From the NCBI GenBank assembly GCA_039822045.1, contig JBCBMY010000002.1, positions 310,001 through 374,000 of the forward strand: a stretch of 64,000 nucleotides of DNA, given 5' to 3'. Positions 43,143 to 51,098 of this stretch are shown here, one piece after another; position 1 is the first letter of the stretch; each line of letters opens with the position of its first letter. A program made the position numbers and the translations under genes. A model generated the notes under the pieces. It saw only the letters and a list, made by a program, of their open reading frames with translations. It ran no database searches and was not told the origin of the DNA. This DNA comes from HLUCCA09 sp039822045. GTDB lineage: Bacteria; Pseudomonadota; Alphaproteobacteria; Rhodobacterales; Rhodobacteraceae.

Positions 43143-43925
43143 TCACTCCGCAACCCAGGGCGCGCGCTCTTTGTCGAGGAAGGCCGACACTCCGGCCTGT
43201 GCCTCAGCGCTCTCCCAGCGGCAAACAAGCGCGGCGACGCTCTCAGCGATCTGCGCCTCATCCGGCGCGCCGCCGAGGCTGCGGGCCAGGGCCTTGGCCT
43301 CGGCCACGGCGCCTGGCGCCGTCGACAGATAGGGCGTGACCTCGGCCTCGACCGCGGCATCGAGCGCCTCCGGTGCCACGGCACGGGCCAAAAGGCCGAG
43401 GGCGACCGCGTCGTCGGCGCCGAAGAGGCGCGATGACATAAAGACCCGCCGCGCCCGCCCCTGCCCGATCCGCGCGATGACATAGGGGCCGATGGTGGCG
43501 GGGATGAGCCCGAGACGCGTTTCCGTCAGGCCGAGCCGCATGCCGGTCACGCCGATGGCGACGTCGCAGACGGAAAGCAGCCCGACGCCGCCACCAAACG
43601 CATTGCCCTGCGCTCGGCCGATCACCGGTTTGGGGCATGCATCGACGGTGCGCAGCATGTCGGCCAGCGCGCGCGCCGCGGCGGCGCGCATGGCGGCATC
43701 GGCCGCGATCTGGGCGCGCATCCAGCCCAGGTCGCCCCCGGCACAGAAGCTCGCCCCCTGCCCAGTCAGAACCACGACGCGCACGGCCGCATCGCTGCCG
43801 AGGCCACCAAACGCCTCTGCCAGATCGGCAATCATCGCCGCGTCCATGGCGTTGTGCTTGTCGGGCCGGGCCAAACACACCGTTGCAACGCCGCGCGCGT
43901 CCGTTTCGATCTCAAGCCGCGTCAC
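43143..43925 (-). CDS. liuC: methylglutaconyl-CoA hydratase (enoyl-CoA hydratase family)
   Basis: A 260-residue crotonase-fold enzyme, by context the hydratase converting 3-methylglutaconyl-CoA to HMG-CoA in leucine breakdown. Motifs are LARPDKHNAMDAAMIADLAE, the oxyanion loop GQGASFCAGGDLGWM and the second loop KPVIGRAQGNAFGGGVGLLS, with ETRLGLIPATIGPYV after it. Start is GTG at 43925, within the HMG-CoA lyase stop (GTGA overlap). Length matches bacterial AUH homologues. Placement between HMG-CoA lyase and a membrane protein supports the specific assignment over generic enoyl-CoA hydratase. Confidence 0.88.
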   Translation of the reverse strand: MTRLEIETDARGVATVCLARPDKHNAMDAAMIADLAEAFGGLGSDAAVRVVVLTGQGASFCAGGDLGWMRAQIAADAAMRAAAARALADMLRTVDACPKPVIGRAQGNAFGGGVGLLSVCDVAIGVTGMRLGLTETRLGLIPATIGPYVIARIGQGRARRVFMSSRLFGADDAVALGLLARAVAPEALDAAVEAEVTPYLSTAPGAVAEAKALARSLGGAPDEAQIAESVAALVCRWESAEAQAGVSAFLDKERAPWVAE

Positions 43926-44794
43926 ACCCGATCCTCCTGCCGCGCCCCGCGCATTGCCTGGGCCATCCTGGCGGCCTCGGCCAGCACGGCCTCGTCGAGA
44001 CCGGTCTGCCAGCCCATCGCGGCCAGATGCGCCGCCACGGCCTCGGTTGCAACATTGCCGGCCGCCCCCGGCGCATAGGGGCATCCGCCGAGCCCGCCGA
44101 CGGCGGCGTCGAACACCCGGAGCCCATGTTCGAGCGCGACGTCGATATTGGCCAGCGCCTTGCCCGATGTGTCGTGGAAATGCCCCGCCAGCCGCGCGGG
44201 CTCAATCCGCGCCGTGACGGCGCGCAGCATTGCGTCGATCTGTGCCGGTGTGGCGCGGCCGAGCGTTTCGCCAAGGCTCACCTCGTAAACCCCGAGATCG
44301 GCCAGCCGCTCGGCCACGGCGGCCACTTGCGCCGGCTGGACTGCCCCCTCGAACGGGCAGACGGCCACGACCGAGACGTAGCCGCGCACAGGCAGGCCGG
44401 CGGCCCGGGCGGCGGCGGCAACGGGCCCCGCGCGGGCAAAGCTCTCATCGATCGAAGCGTTCAGGTTGGCCCGGCTGAAGCCCTCGGTGGCCGACACAAA
44501 CACCGCCACCTCGTCGGCGCCCGCCGCAATAGCCCGCTCGAGCCCCTTCATGTTGGGCGTCAACGCGGCATAGCGGGTGCTGGGCGCCCGGGTGATCTCG
44601 GCCAGCACGGCGTCGGACCCGGCCATTTGCGGCACCCATTTCGGGCTGACGAAACTGGCGCACTCGATCCGGGCAAAGCCCGCCCGGCTTAGCATGTTGA
44701 TCAGCGCAACCTTGTCGGCCACCGGGATCTCGCGCGGCTCATTCTGCAGGCCGTCGCGCGGGCCGACCTCGACGATGTCGACGCGGCCGGTCAC
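43922..44794 (-). CDS. liuE: hydroxymethylglutaryl-CoA lyase
   Basis: A 290-residue TIM-barrel enzyme that splits HMG-CoA into acetoacetate and acetyl-CoA, the last step of leucine degradation. Landmarks are VDIVEVGPRDGLQNEPREIP, ECASFVSPKWVPQMAG, the metal-binding AGHFHDTSGKALAN and the C-terminal signature GLGGCPYAPGAAGNVATE with the catalytic loop cysteine. Start is GTG at 44794, overlapping the GST stop (GTGA). Also called hmgL or mvaB. Length is standard. Confidence 0.95.
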   Translation of the reverse strand: MTGRVDIVEVGPRDGLQNEPREIPVADKVALINMLSRAGFARIECASFVSPKWVPQMAGSDAVLAEITRAPSTRYAALTPNMKGLERAIAAGADEVAVFVSATEGFSRANLNASIDESFARAGPVAAAARAAGLPVRGYVSVVAVCPFEGAVQPAQVAAVAERLADLGVYEVSLGETLGRATPAQIDAMLRAVTARIEPARLAGHFHDTSGKALANIDVALEHGLRVFDAAVGGLGGCPYAPGAAGNVATEAVAAHLAAMGWQTGLDEAVLAEAARMAQAMRGARQEDRV

Positions 44795-45459
44795 GCCCCC
44801 TCCCGCGCCATGGGCCAGGGCGGATAGAAGTCCTGCGTATAAAGACCCCTCTCGCCCGGCTTCGGCAGCGCGGCCCGAAAAGCGGGCCGCGCTTCGCTGC
44901 GGCCAACCCAGGCGTGGAGACGCGCCAACGGCTCGGTCGCCACGAAATGGCGCGACATGTAAACCGCCTGCCCCACCGCCACATCCACCGCCGAGAAGCC
45001 GCCAGCGAGCAGCCAGTCCCCCGCGATCCGAGCGTCGATCGCGGCAAAGCACTTCTCCAGCCGCTTAGCCTCAAGCTTCATCAGAATCGGCGAGCGCATC
45101 GAATCGTCATAGAGCGCGACATGCTGCTGGGTGAGCGCCGCGGAGTGCTGGCTGACGGTTTCGGCAAAGTGCAGCCATTGCAGCCAGGCGGCGCGCTCGC
45201 GGTGATCGGGCGCCCGGCCGAGCCCCGCCTCCGGGAAGCGCTCGCACAGGACCTCGATCATCGCGCCCGATTCGAACAGCGTCTCGCCGTCGATCTCGAG
45301 CGCAGGCACGCGGCCCGCGGGGCTCTTGGCGAGAAACTCCGGCCGGCGGAGAGACTTGTCGAACGGGTGAACCACGACCTCGTGCGGGATACCAAGCTCG
45401 TGCAAGAGCCACAGAACGCGCATCGATCGGGTCTGGGGCACATGGTGCAGGATGATCAT
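44791..45459 (-). CDS. glutathione S-transferase family protein in the liu operon
   Basis: A 222-residue GST. The N-terminal thioredoxin-like domain starts MIILHHVPQTRSMRVLWLLH and carries the glutathione loop AGRVPALEIDGETLFESGAM (cis-Pro and Glu-Ser). The helical domain follows from residue 85, with GGFSAVDVAVGQAVY in the core. The catalytic residue near the N-terminus is probably Ser12 or a neighbour. It overlaps the carboxylase alpha gene by 4 bases and the lyase gene by 4, so it is firmly part of the leucine pathway operon. Its substrate is unknown; it might detoxify reactive acyl-CoA derivatives (inference). Confidence 0.88.
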   Translation of the reverse strand: MIILHHVPQTRSMRVLWLLHELGIPHEVVVHPFDKSLRRPEFLAKSPAGRVPALEIDGETLFESGAMIEVLCERFPEAGLGRAPDHRERAAWLQWLHFAETVSQHSAALTQQHVALYDDSMRSPILMKLEAKRLEKCFAAIDARIAGDWLLAGGFSAVDVAVGQAVYMSRHFVATEPLARLHAWVGRSEARPAFRAALPKPGERGLYTQDFYPPWPMAREGA

Positions 45460-47441
45460 TCGGCCGCCTCCTCTGCCTCGGTCACCAGGTGGACAAGCGC
45501 GTCGCCCGCCGCCACCTGCGCGCCTTCGGCCACGAGCACCGCCTCGACCACACCGTCGCGCGGCGCCGTCAGCGCGTGCTCCATCTTCATCGCTTCGAGA
45601 ACGGTCAGGCGCTGGCCCTGCCGCACGCTCTGGCCCGCCGCAACATGGACCGAGCGCACAAGGCCCGGCATCGGCGCCAGGACGGCATCGCCCGACGCGG
45701 TGGACTCGGAGCCCCGGTCGAGCGGGTCGGGCACATCGAAGGTGAACGGCGCGCCGTCGAACACCGTCACCTGGGCACCTTGGGGCGAGGCATGGCGCAC
45801 CGCGCGTGGCCCGGGCGCCCCGTCGATCCACCAGGCGCCGCTCCGCCGTTCGGCATCAAGCGTCGTGCCGCCTGTGGTGAGGGACGCGTGATTGGGTCCG
45901 GTCTGGGAAAGAGTGACGTCCACCGGGTCGGCGCCGTGGATCAGCGCAACGGTCTGCGAAAGCGGCGCCCAGAGGGTGAAGCCAGCAAAGGGGTCGGGCG
46001 ATGGCGCGGTGAGGCCCGCGACCTCGAGCGCTGCGCTGGCAACGGCGCGAGCGGAAGGCGCCGGATCGGTGGTAAGCGCGGCCAGGTTGCGGTCAATCAG
46101 GCCGGTATCCACGTCGCCGGCGGCAAACCCCGGCTCGGCGACAAGGCGCGCGAGAAACGCCACGTTGGTGGTGGTTCCCGCGACCTCGGTCTCGCGCAGG
46201 GCACGCTCGAGGCGCGCGCGGGCGGTCGGCCGGTCCGGCCCATGGGCGATCACCTTGGCAATCATCGGGTCGTAGTGGGGGCTGATCTCGTCGCCGGCGC
46301 GCACGCCCGAATCGACGCGCACCCCGGCCGGGACGCGCAGGTGGGCAAGGCGCCCTGTGGCGGGCAGGAAGCCGGCCGCGGCATCCTCGGCATAAAGGCG
46401 CGCTTCCATTGCGTGGCCATCCAGCGGGATCTCGTCTTGCGCCAGGGGCAGCTCTTCGCCCGCGGCCACACGCAGCTGCCACTCGACGAGGTCGAGGCCC
46501 GTGATCGCCTCGGTCACCGGATGCTCGACCTGGAGGCGCGTGTTCATCTCCATGAACCAGAACCCGTGGGGCTTCAGCCCGCCCGCCCCGTCAGCGATGA
46601 ACTCCACCGTGCCCGCCCCGACATAGCCGATGGCCTGGGCCGCCCGCACGGCGGCGGCACCCATGGCGGCCCGCACCTCGTCGGTCATGCCCGGCGCGGG
46701 CGCCTCCTCGATCACCTTCTGATGGCGGCGCTGCAGCGAGCAGTCGCGCTCGTAGAGATGCACGACGGTGCCGTGGGCATCGGCGAACACCTGCACCTCG
46801 ACATGGCGGGGGCTGTCGACCCATTTCTCGACGAGCACCGCATCATTGCCAAAGGCCGCGCGCGCCTCGGCCCGGCAGCTCGCCAGCGCCGCGGCGAAGT
46901 CGCCCGGCGCGGCCACCCGGCGCATGCCCTTGCCGCCCCCACCCGCGACCGCCTTGATCAGCACGGGATAGCCGGCTTTCTCGGCCTCTGCGGCAAGCGT
47001 GGCCTCGTCCTGCGCCGTGCCGTGGTAGCCGGGCACGACCGGGACGCCGGCCTCAGCCATGGCCCGCTTTGCGGCGTCCTTCAGACCCATCGCCCGGATT
47101 GCGCTGGCCGGCGGGCCGACGAACACGAGGCCGGCCGCGTCGACCGCATCCACGAAATCCGGGTTCTCCGACAGGAAGCCATAGCCCGGATGGATCGCGT
47201 CGGCCCCGGTGACGCGCGCCGCGTCGATCACCCGCTCAACGGACAGATAGCTCTCGGAGGCCGGCGCGGGGCCGATGCACACCGCCGCGTCGGCCTCGGC
47301 CACATGGAGCGCGCCGCGGTCGGCCTCGGAATAGACGGCCACGGTGCGCAGGCCGAGGGCCCGGGCCGTGCGCCCGATGCGGGCCGCGATCTCGCCCCGG
47401 TTCGCGATCAGAAGCGTGTCGATCGGCCGCCTCACCACCAT
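45456..47441 (-). CDS. liuD: methylcrotonyl-CoA carboxylase, biotin-containing alpha subunit
   Basis: A 661-residue acyl-CoA carboxylase subunit. The biotin carboxylase half begins with LLIANRGEIAARIGRTARAL, has the ATP-binding AVAGGGGKGMRRV loop (about 166-178) and FWFMEMNTRLQVEHPVTE. A linking BT domain follows, then the biotinyl domain with LEAMKMEHAL, whose lysine near residue 618 is biotinylated, presumably by the BirA of this window. Paired with the beta subunit at 48694-50298 and in a leucine operon, it is the methylcrotonyl rather than propionyl type. Its start overlaps the preceding unknown gene by 10 bases. Also named mccA. Confidence 0.94.
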   Translation of the reverse strand: MVVRRPIDTLLIANRGEIAARIGRTARALGLRTVAVYSEADRGALHVAEADAAVCIGPAPASESYLSVERVIDAARVTGADAIHPGYGFLSENPDFVDAVDAAGLVFVGPPASAIRAMGLKDAAKRAMAEAGVPVVPGYHGTAQDEATLAAEAEKAGYPVLIKAVAGGGGKGMRRVAAPGDFAAALASCRAEARAAFGNDAVLVEKWVDSPRHVEVQVFADAHGTVVHLYERDCSLQRRHQKVIEEAPAPGMTDEVRAAMGAAAVRAAQAIGYVGAGTVEFIADGAGGLKPHGFWFMEMNTRLQVEHPVTEAITGLDLVEWQLRVAAGEELPLAQDEIPLDGHAMEARLYAEDAAAGFLPATGRLAHLRVPAGVRVDSGVRAGDEISPHYDPMIAKVIAHGPDRPTARARLERALRETEVAGTTTNVAFLARLVAEPGFAAGDVDTGLIDRNLAALTTDPAPSARAVASAALEVAGLTAPSPDPFAGFTLWAPLSQTVALIHGADPVDVTLSQTGPNHASLTTGGTTLDAERRSGAWWIDGAPGPRAVRHASPQGAQVTVFDGAPFTFDVPDPLDRGSESTASGDAVLAPMPGLVRSVHVAAGQSVRQGQRLTVLEAMKMEHALTAPRDGVVEAVLVAEGAQVAAGDALVHLVTEAEEAAE

Positions 47442-48097
47442 GATCCGCTCTCCCCGTCGCCCAAGTGGGTCCGCACATAATCGGGCAGCGGCCAGGCATC
47501 GCGATCGAGCGGCAGGATCGGCGGCCGGTCGACCCCGCGGAACGCATGGTCGTAAAGCTCGGGATGGAGCGTCACCTCGATCCGCTCGAGCGCCGTTTCA
47601 ACCTGGCGCGTTGTGCGCTCGATCTCGTCGGAAAGCCGCGCCTCGGCCGATTTGCCCCGCAGGACTCGCGGCAGCCGGACCTGCCCGAAGATGCTGCGCC
47701 CCGCCTGCAGCGCGACCGCCAAAACGAGGTTCGCGACCAGACCGCCGACCGCACCCATGATGGCGGTCGCGCCGATGTCCCAGTCGAGCCAGCCGCGCCG
47801 CCCCTTGCCGGCCGCAAGCTCGGCGCGCATGCGGTCGAACTCGGTGGCAAAGACCGCCCGAAAGGCGCGCGCGAACTGCGCCCGGCTGAAATCGGACCGC
47901 CCTGCGAAGATCCGCAGAACGGGACGCAGGAAGATGCCCCCGCGCGACCGCTCGACGAAATCTTCGAAATCGACGAGGAAGAAGTAGTCCTCGGGGTCGT
48001 CGCTGCTGTGGACCATGTAGACCGGAATCTCGACCTCGCGCCCGAGGGTCGGAAGCTCGAATGTGCCCACGCGGCCCAGCATGTCGCGCATATCCAT
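47432..48097 (-). CDS. protein of unknown function with one membrane segment, between carboxylase subunits
   Basis: A 221-residue protein. The N-terminal 95 residues are soluble, with TFELPTLGREVEIPVYMVHS and DYFFLVDFEDFVERSRGG. A hydrophobic segment around 112-135 (ATAIMGAVGGLVANLVLAVA) follows, then a basic helical C-terminal domain with LSDEIERTTRQVETALERIE and DRPPILPLDRDAWPLPDYV. It overlaps the start of liuD by 10 bases. Two or three closely spaced ATG codons (48097, 48091) are possible starts. No family recognised. The operon context does not suggest an enzymatic step, as the pathway is otherwise complete. Confidence 0.7.
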   Translation of the reverse strand: MDMRDMLGRVGTFELPTLGREVEIPVYMVHSSDDPEDYFFLVDFEDFVERSRGGIFLRPVLRIFAGRSDFSRAQFARAFRAVFATEFDRMRAELAAGKGRRGWLDWDIGATAIMGAVGGLVANLVLAVALQAGRSIFGQVRLPRVLRGKSAEARLSDEIERTTRQVETALERIEVTLHPELYDHAFRGVDRPPILPLDRDAWPLPDYVRTHLGDGESGSWW

Positions 48098-48153
48098 CTC
48101 AGGCGCCCCCGCCGGCCGGGCTTGGGCCGTTTGGCCCGGGGGCAACGCGGGGC

Positions 48154-48669
48154 TCAGCCATCCTGCATGCGCCCGTCAAGCTCGCCCGCGCACCAGCCTT
48201 GCGTGGAATAGCCGGCATCCTGCATGGCGTGGCCCTGCTCCACCAGGCGGCTGGCCATGCCTTCGCCATCGAGGCGCAGGATGACGAGCGTCCGGTCGTC
48301 CCAGCCGAACCCGTCGATGCGCGCCACGATCTCGTCGGCGCCCCAGAGCATGCGCCGCGCCGCCCATTTGGCCCGCATGCCCGCCAGGTACTCGGCGCGA
48401 CAGCCCACCTCGCGGGTCGCCGGCGCATTGGCACCCAAAAGCTGCGCCTGCTGCCGGCCAATCACCTCGCAATCGAGGCGATAGGTGTCGGCGTCGACCA
48501 CCCGCAGGATACGGCACTCGCCGCCCGCCTTGAGCGCCCCCATCAGCCGGTCGGCCAGGACAGGCCCGGCGACCACGGCGAGAAGCGCGAAAAAGAACAG
48601 ATAGAGGCTGGCCGTGATCCACCCGGTCCGCCGTTCACGCTGCGCCAATCTTCGCCGTCTGTCACTCAT
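48154..48669 (-). CDS. membrane-anchored, thermonuclease-like protein
   Basis: A 171-residue protein with a basic N-terminus, one transmembrane helix (about 17-38) and then a domain resembling staphylococcal nuclease: CRILRVVDADTYRLDCEVIG, then LLGANAPATREVGC and AEYLAGMRAKWAARRML. In active nucleases the corresponding segments read VVDGDT and GIDAPE with calcium-binding acidic residues; here the second acidic position is replaced (ANAPAT), so catalysis is doubtful. The C-terminal part contains a cysteine and STQGWCAGE. It lies between the two carboxylase subunit genes, 24 bases after the beta subunit. Likely periplasmic and possibly inactive. Confidence 0.72.
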   Translation of the reverse strand: MSDRRRRLAQRERRTGWITASLYLFFFALLAVVAGPVLADRLMGALKAGGECRILRVVDADTYRLDCEVIGRQQAQLLGANAPATREVGCRAEYLAGMRAKWAARRMLWGADEIVARIDGFGWDDRTLVILRLDGEGMASRLVEQGHAMQDAGYSTQGWCAGELDGRMQDG

Positions 48670-48693
48670 GGCCCTGCCCCCCGTGCCCCCTGG

Positions 48694-50298
48694 CTACATC
48701 CGAAACACGCCGAAACGTGTCTCGGGGATGGGGGCATTCAGGGCCGCGCGGAGGCTCAGGCCCAGCACCTGTCGCGTGCGCCGCGGATCCACGATCCCGT
48801 CATCCCAAAGGCGGGCCGAGGCATAGAGCGGGTGAGACTGACGCTCGAACATCTCTTCGGTGGGCCTGCGGAATGCGGCCTCGTCCTCGGGCGCCCATGT
48901 GCCGCCCCCCTTTTCGATGGCCGCGCGGCGCACGGTGGCCAGGACGCCCGCGGCCTGCGCGCCCCCCATCACGGCAATCCGCGCATTGGGCCATGTCCAC
49001 AGGAAGCGCGGCCCGTAGGCCCGTCCGGCCATGCCATAATTTCCCGCCCCGAACGAGCCGCCGACAAGCACGGTGATCTTCGGCACGGCGGTCGTGGCGA
49101 CGGCGGTCACCATCTTGGCGCCGTGGCGGGCAATGCCCTCGTTCTCGTACTGCTTGCCCACCATGAAGCCGGTGATGTTCTGCAGAAAAACCAGCGGGAT
49201 ACGGCGCTGCGAGCAGAGCTCGACGAAGTGCGCGCCCTTCTGCGCGGCCTCCGAGAACAGCACGCCGTTGTTGGCCACGATCCCCACCGGGCAGCCGCAG
49301 ATATGGGCAAAGCCCGTCACCAGGGTCTCGCCGAAGCGGGGCTTGAACGCGTCGAGCCGCGAGCCGTCGACGATGCGCGCAATCACCTCATGGATATCAT
49401 AGGGTTGGCGCGCATCGGCCGGCACAATGCCCAGCAGCTCATCGGGGTCGTAGGCCGGGCCCTCGGGGCTTTGCCAGCCGGCCTGCGGATCGGATGCGGG
49501 GCCGAGCGAGGCCACCGCCTGCCGCGCGAGCGCCAGCGCATGGGCGTCGTCCTCGGCCAACCGGTCGGCCACGCCCGACAGGCGGGTATGGACGTCTCCG
49601 CCGCCAAGATCCTCTGCCGACACCACTTCTCCCGTTGCGGCCTGCACAAGCGGCGGCCCGGCAAGGAAGATCGTGCCCTGTTCCTTCACGATGATCGTGA
49701 CGTCGGACATCGCCGGCACATAGGCGCCGCCGGCCGTGCATGACCCCATGACCACGGCAATCTGTGCGATGCCCTGGGCGCTCATCTGCGCCTGATTGTA
49801 GAAGATCCGCCCGAAATGATCGCGGTCGGGGAACACCTCGTCCTGGTTCGGCAGGTTCGCCCCCCCGGAATCAACGAGATAGATGCAGGGAAGGCGGTTC
49901 TCGGAGGCAATTTCCTGCGCTCGAAGATGCTTCTTGACCGTCATCGGGTAGTACGTGCCGCCCTTCACGGTCGCGTCGTTGCACACCACCATGACATCGC
50001 GGTTCGCAACCCGTCCGACGCCGGCGATGACGCCCGCGGCCGGCGCGGCGCTATCGTACATGCCATGGGCGGCGGTTGCGCCGATCTCAAGAAATGCGGA
50101 CCCGGGGTCGAGGAGCTCGGCAACGCGCTGACGGGGCAGCATTTTTCCGCGCTCCACATGCCGCTGACGGGCGCGCGCACCGCCTCCGTCCGCCGCTGCG
50201 GCGGCGACCTCAGCCACGGCCATGAGCGCCGCCTCGTGGGCGGCGCGATTGGCGCCAAAATCCTCTGTATTTACAGAGATCTGGCTTGCGATCTTCAT
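48694..50298 (-). CDS. liuB: methylcrotonyl-CoA carboxylase, carboxyltransferase beta subunit
   Basis: A 534-residue carboxyltransferase. The N-terminal MKIASQISVNTEDFGANRAA matches the family start. Core landmarks are MLPRQRVAELLDPGSAFLEI, the acyl-CoA site GGTYYPMTVKKHLRAQEIA, VMGSCTAGGAYVPAMSD and the C-terminal biotin-binding region GSFGAGNYGMAGRAYGPRFL. Length equals that of other MccB proteins. It overlaps the EcsC gene by 4 bases. With liuD it forms the enzyme that carboxylates 3-methylcrotonyl-CoA. Also named mccB. Confidence 0.95.
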   Translation of the reverse strand: MKIASQISVNTEDFGANRAAHEAALMAVAEVAAAAADGGGARARQRHVERGKMLPRQRVAELLDPGSAFLEIGATAAHGMYDSAAPAAGVIAGVGRVANRDVMVVCNDATVKGGTYYPMTVKKHLRAQEIASENRLPCIYLVDSGGANLPNQDEVFPDRDHFGRIFYNQAQMSAQGIAQIAVVMGSCTAGGAYVPAMSDVTIIVKEQGTIFLAGPPLVQAATGEVVSAEDLGGGDVHTRLSGVADRLAEDDAHALALARQAVASLGPASDPQAGWQSPEGPAYDPDELLGIVPADARQPYDIHEVIARIVDGSRLDAFKPRFGETLVTGFAHICGCPVGIVANNGVLFSEAAQKGAHFVELCSQRRIPLVFLQNITGFMVGKQYENEGIARHGAKMVTAVATTAVPKITVLVGGSFGAGNYGMAGRAYGPRFLWTWPNARIAVMGGAQAAGVLATVRRAAIEKGGGTWAPEDEAAFRRPTEEMFERQSHPLYASARLWDDGIVDPRRTRQVLGLSLRAALNAPIPETRFGVFRM

Positions 50299-51098
50299 GT
50301 GGCCTCGCGCTCCGTATCGGGCGCGGCGATCACCCGGCGCGCCATCAGCCAGCGCTGGCGATAGGCGTAGCGCGCGGCCCGGCTCACATCGGTCTGGAAA
50401 CTTGCATTCACCACCGCCGCGACGGCGCCGCCCACGATGGGCACCATCTGGCCTGCCTTGCGCCCGGCGAGGTTGACCCCAAGCTGGCGCGCGACGCGTT
50501 CGACCACCTTCTCCGACAGCCACTCGCCGCCCTTCTCGAGAACGAGCCGCCCCTCGGGTGTGCGAAGAAAGCCCGCCAGCCTGTTGATCTCGTTGATCGT
50601 CTCGGCGCGCCCCTCATCGGCCTGCACAGTCGCAAGCTCAAGCACCATCAGCCGAAAGGCCGCCTCCTCAGCATCGCCGCCGGTAAACCCAAAGGCAAGA
50701 CCCGTGGCGCGGACATTGCGGGCGGCCAGCCCGATAGTGGCCGGGATATCGGCCGTCACACCTGCGGCCCCGAACCAACCGGAGGCGGCGCCGGTGGCGG
50801 CGTTCGAGCCCGCGGCCCAGGCCTGAACCGTCAGCGCGGCAGCCTCGCACGCCGGCAAGTCGTTGGGATCATGCTCGAACATGTCTGGCAACGTGGCGCC
50901 GGCGACATTGTCTGCTGCCCGGAGCGCGGCGCGCACCGCTTCCGGCGGCACGATCCGCCCAATGGCGCCGCCGATCGGCGCCGTCAGCCGCTCCGCACCC
51001 TTGCCGAAACGCGTAGACCTCTGGTTTTCATAGCTTTTCTGCGCCTCAAGCGCCTCGTCGACGGCCGTGCTCTTCTGCCCGTCCAGATTGTCGCTCAT
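50295..51098 (-). CDS. EcsC family protein
   Basis: A 267-residue protein matching the EcsC family: ADIPATIGLAARNVRATGLA then FGFTGGDAEEAAFRLMVLEL, and GRKAGQMVPIVGGAVAAVVN followed by FQTDVSRAARYAYRQRWL. The latter segments are weakly hydrophobic and probably membrane-associated. EcsC was named from the B. subtilis ecs locus, but its biochemical role is unknown. It is an unusual guest in a leucine operon, yet it is coupled on both sides by 4-base overlaps (acyl-CoA synthetase upstream, carboxylase beta downstream). Confidence 0.87.
   Translation of the reverse strand: MSDNLDGQKSTAVDEALEAQKSYENQRSTRFGKGAERLTAPIGGAIGRIVPPEAVRAALRAADNVAGATLPDMFEHDPNDLPACEAAALTVQAWAAGSNAATGAASGWFGAAGVTADIPATIGLAARNVRATGLAFGFTGGDAEEAAFRLMVLELATVQADEGRAETINEINRLAGFLRTPEGRLVLEKGGEWLSEKVVERVARQLGVNLAGRKAGQMVPIVGGAVAAVVNASFQTDVSRAARYAYRQRWLMARRVIAAPDTEREAT

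Noticed and set aside
45489..47480. A 663-codon plus-strand frame antisense to the carboxylase alpha gene
   Set aside because: Mirror frame of a strongly conserved gene; composition is that of reverse GC-rich coding sequence, with no motifs. The same applies to long antisense frames at 2492-3868, 6588-8144, 8427-10220 and 11568-13517.
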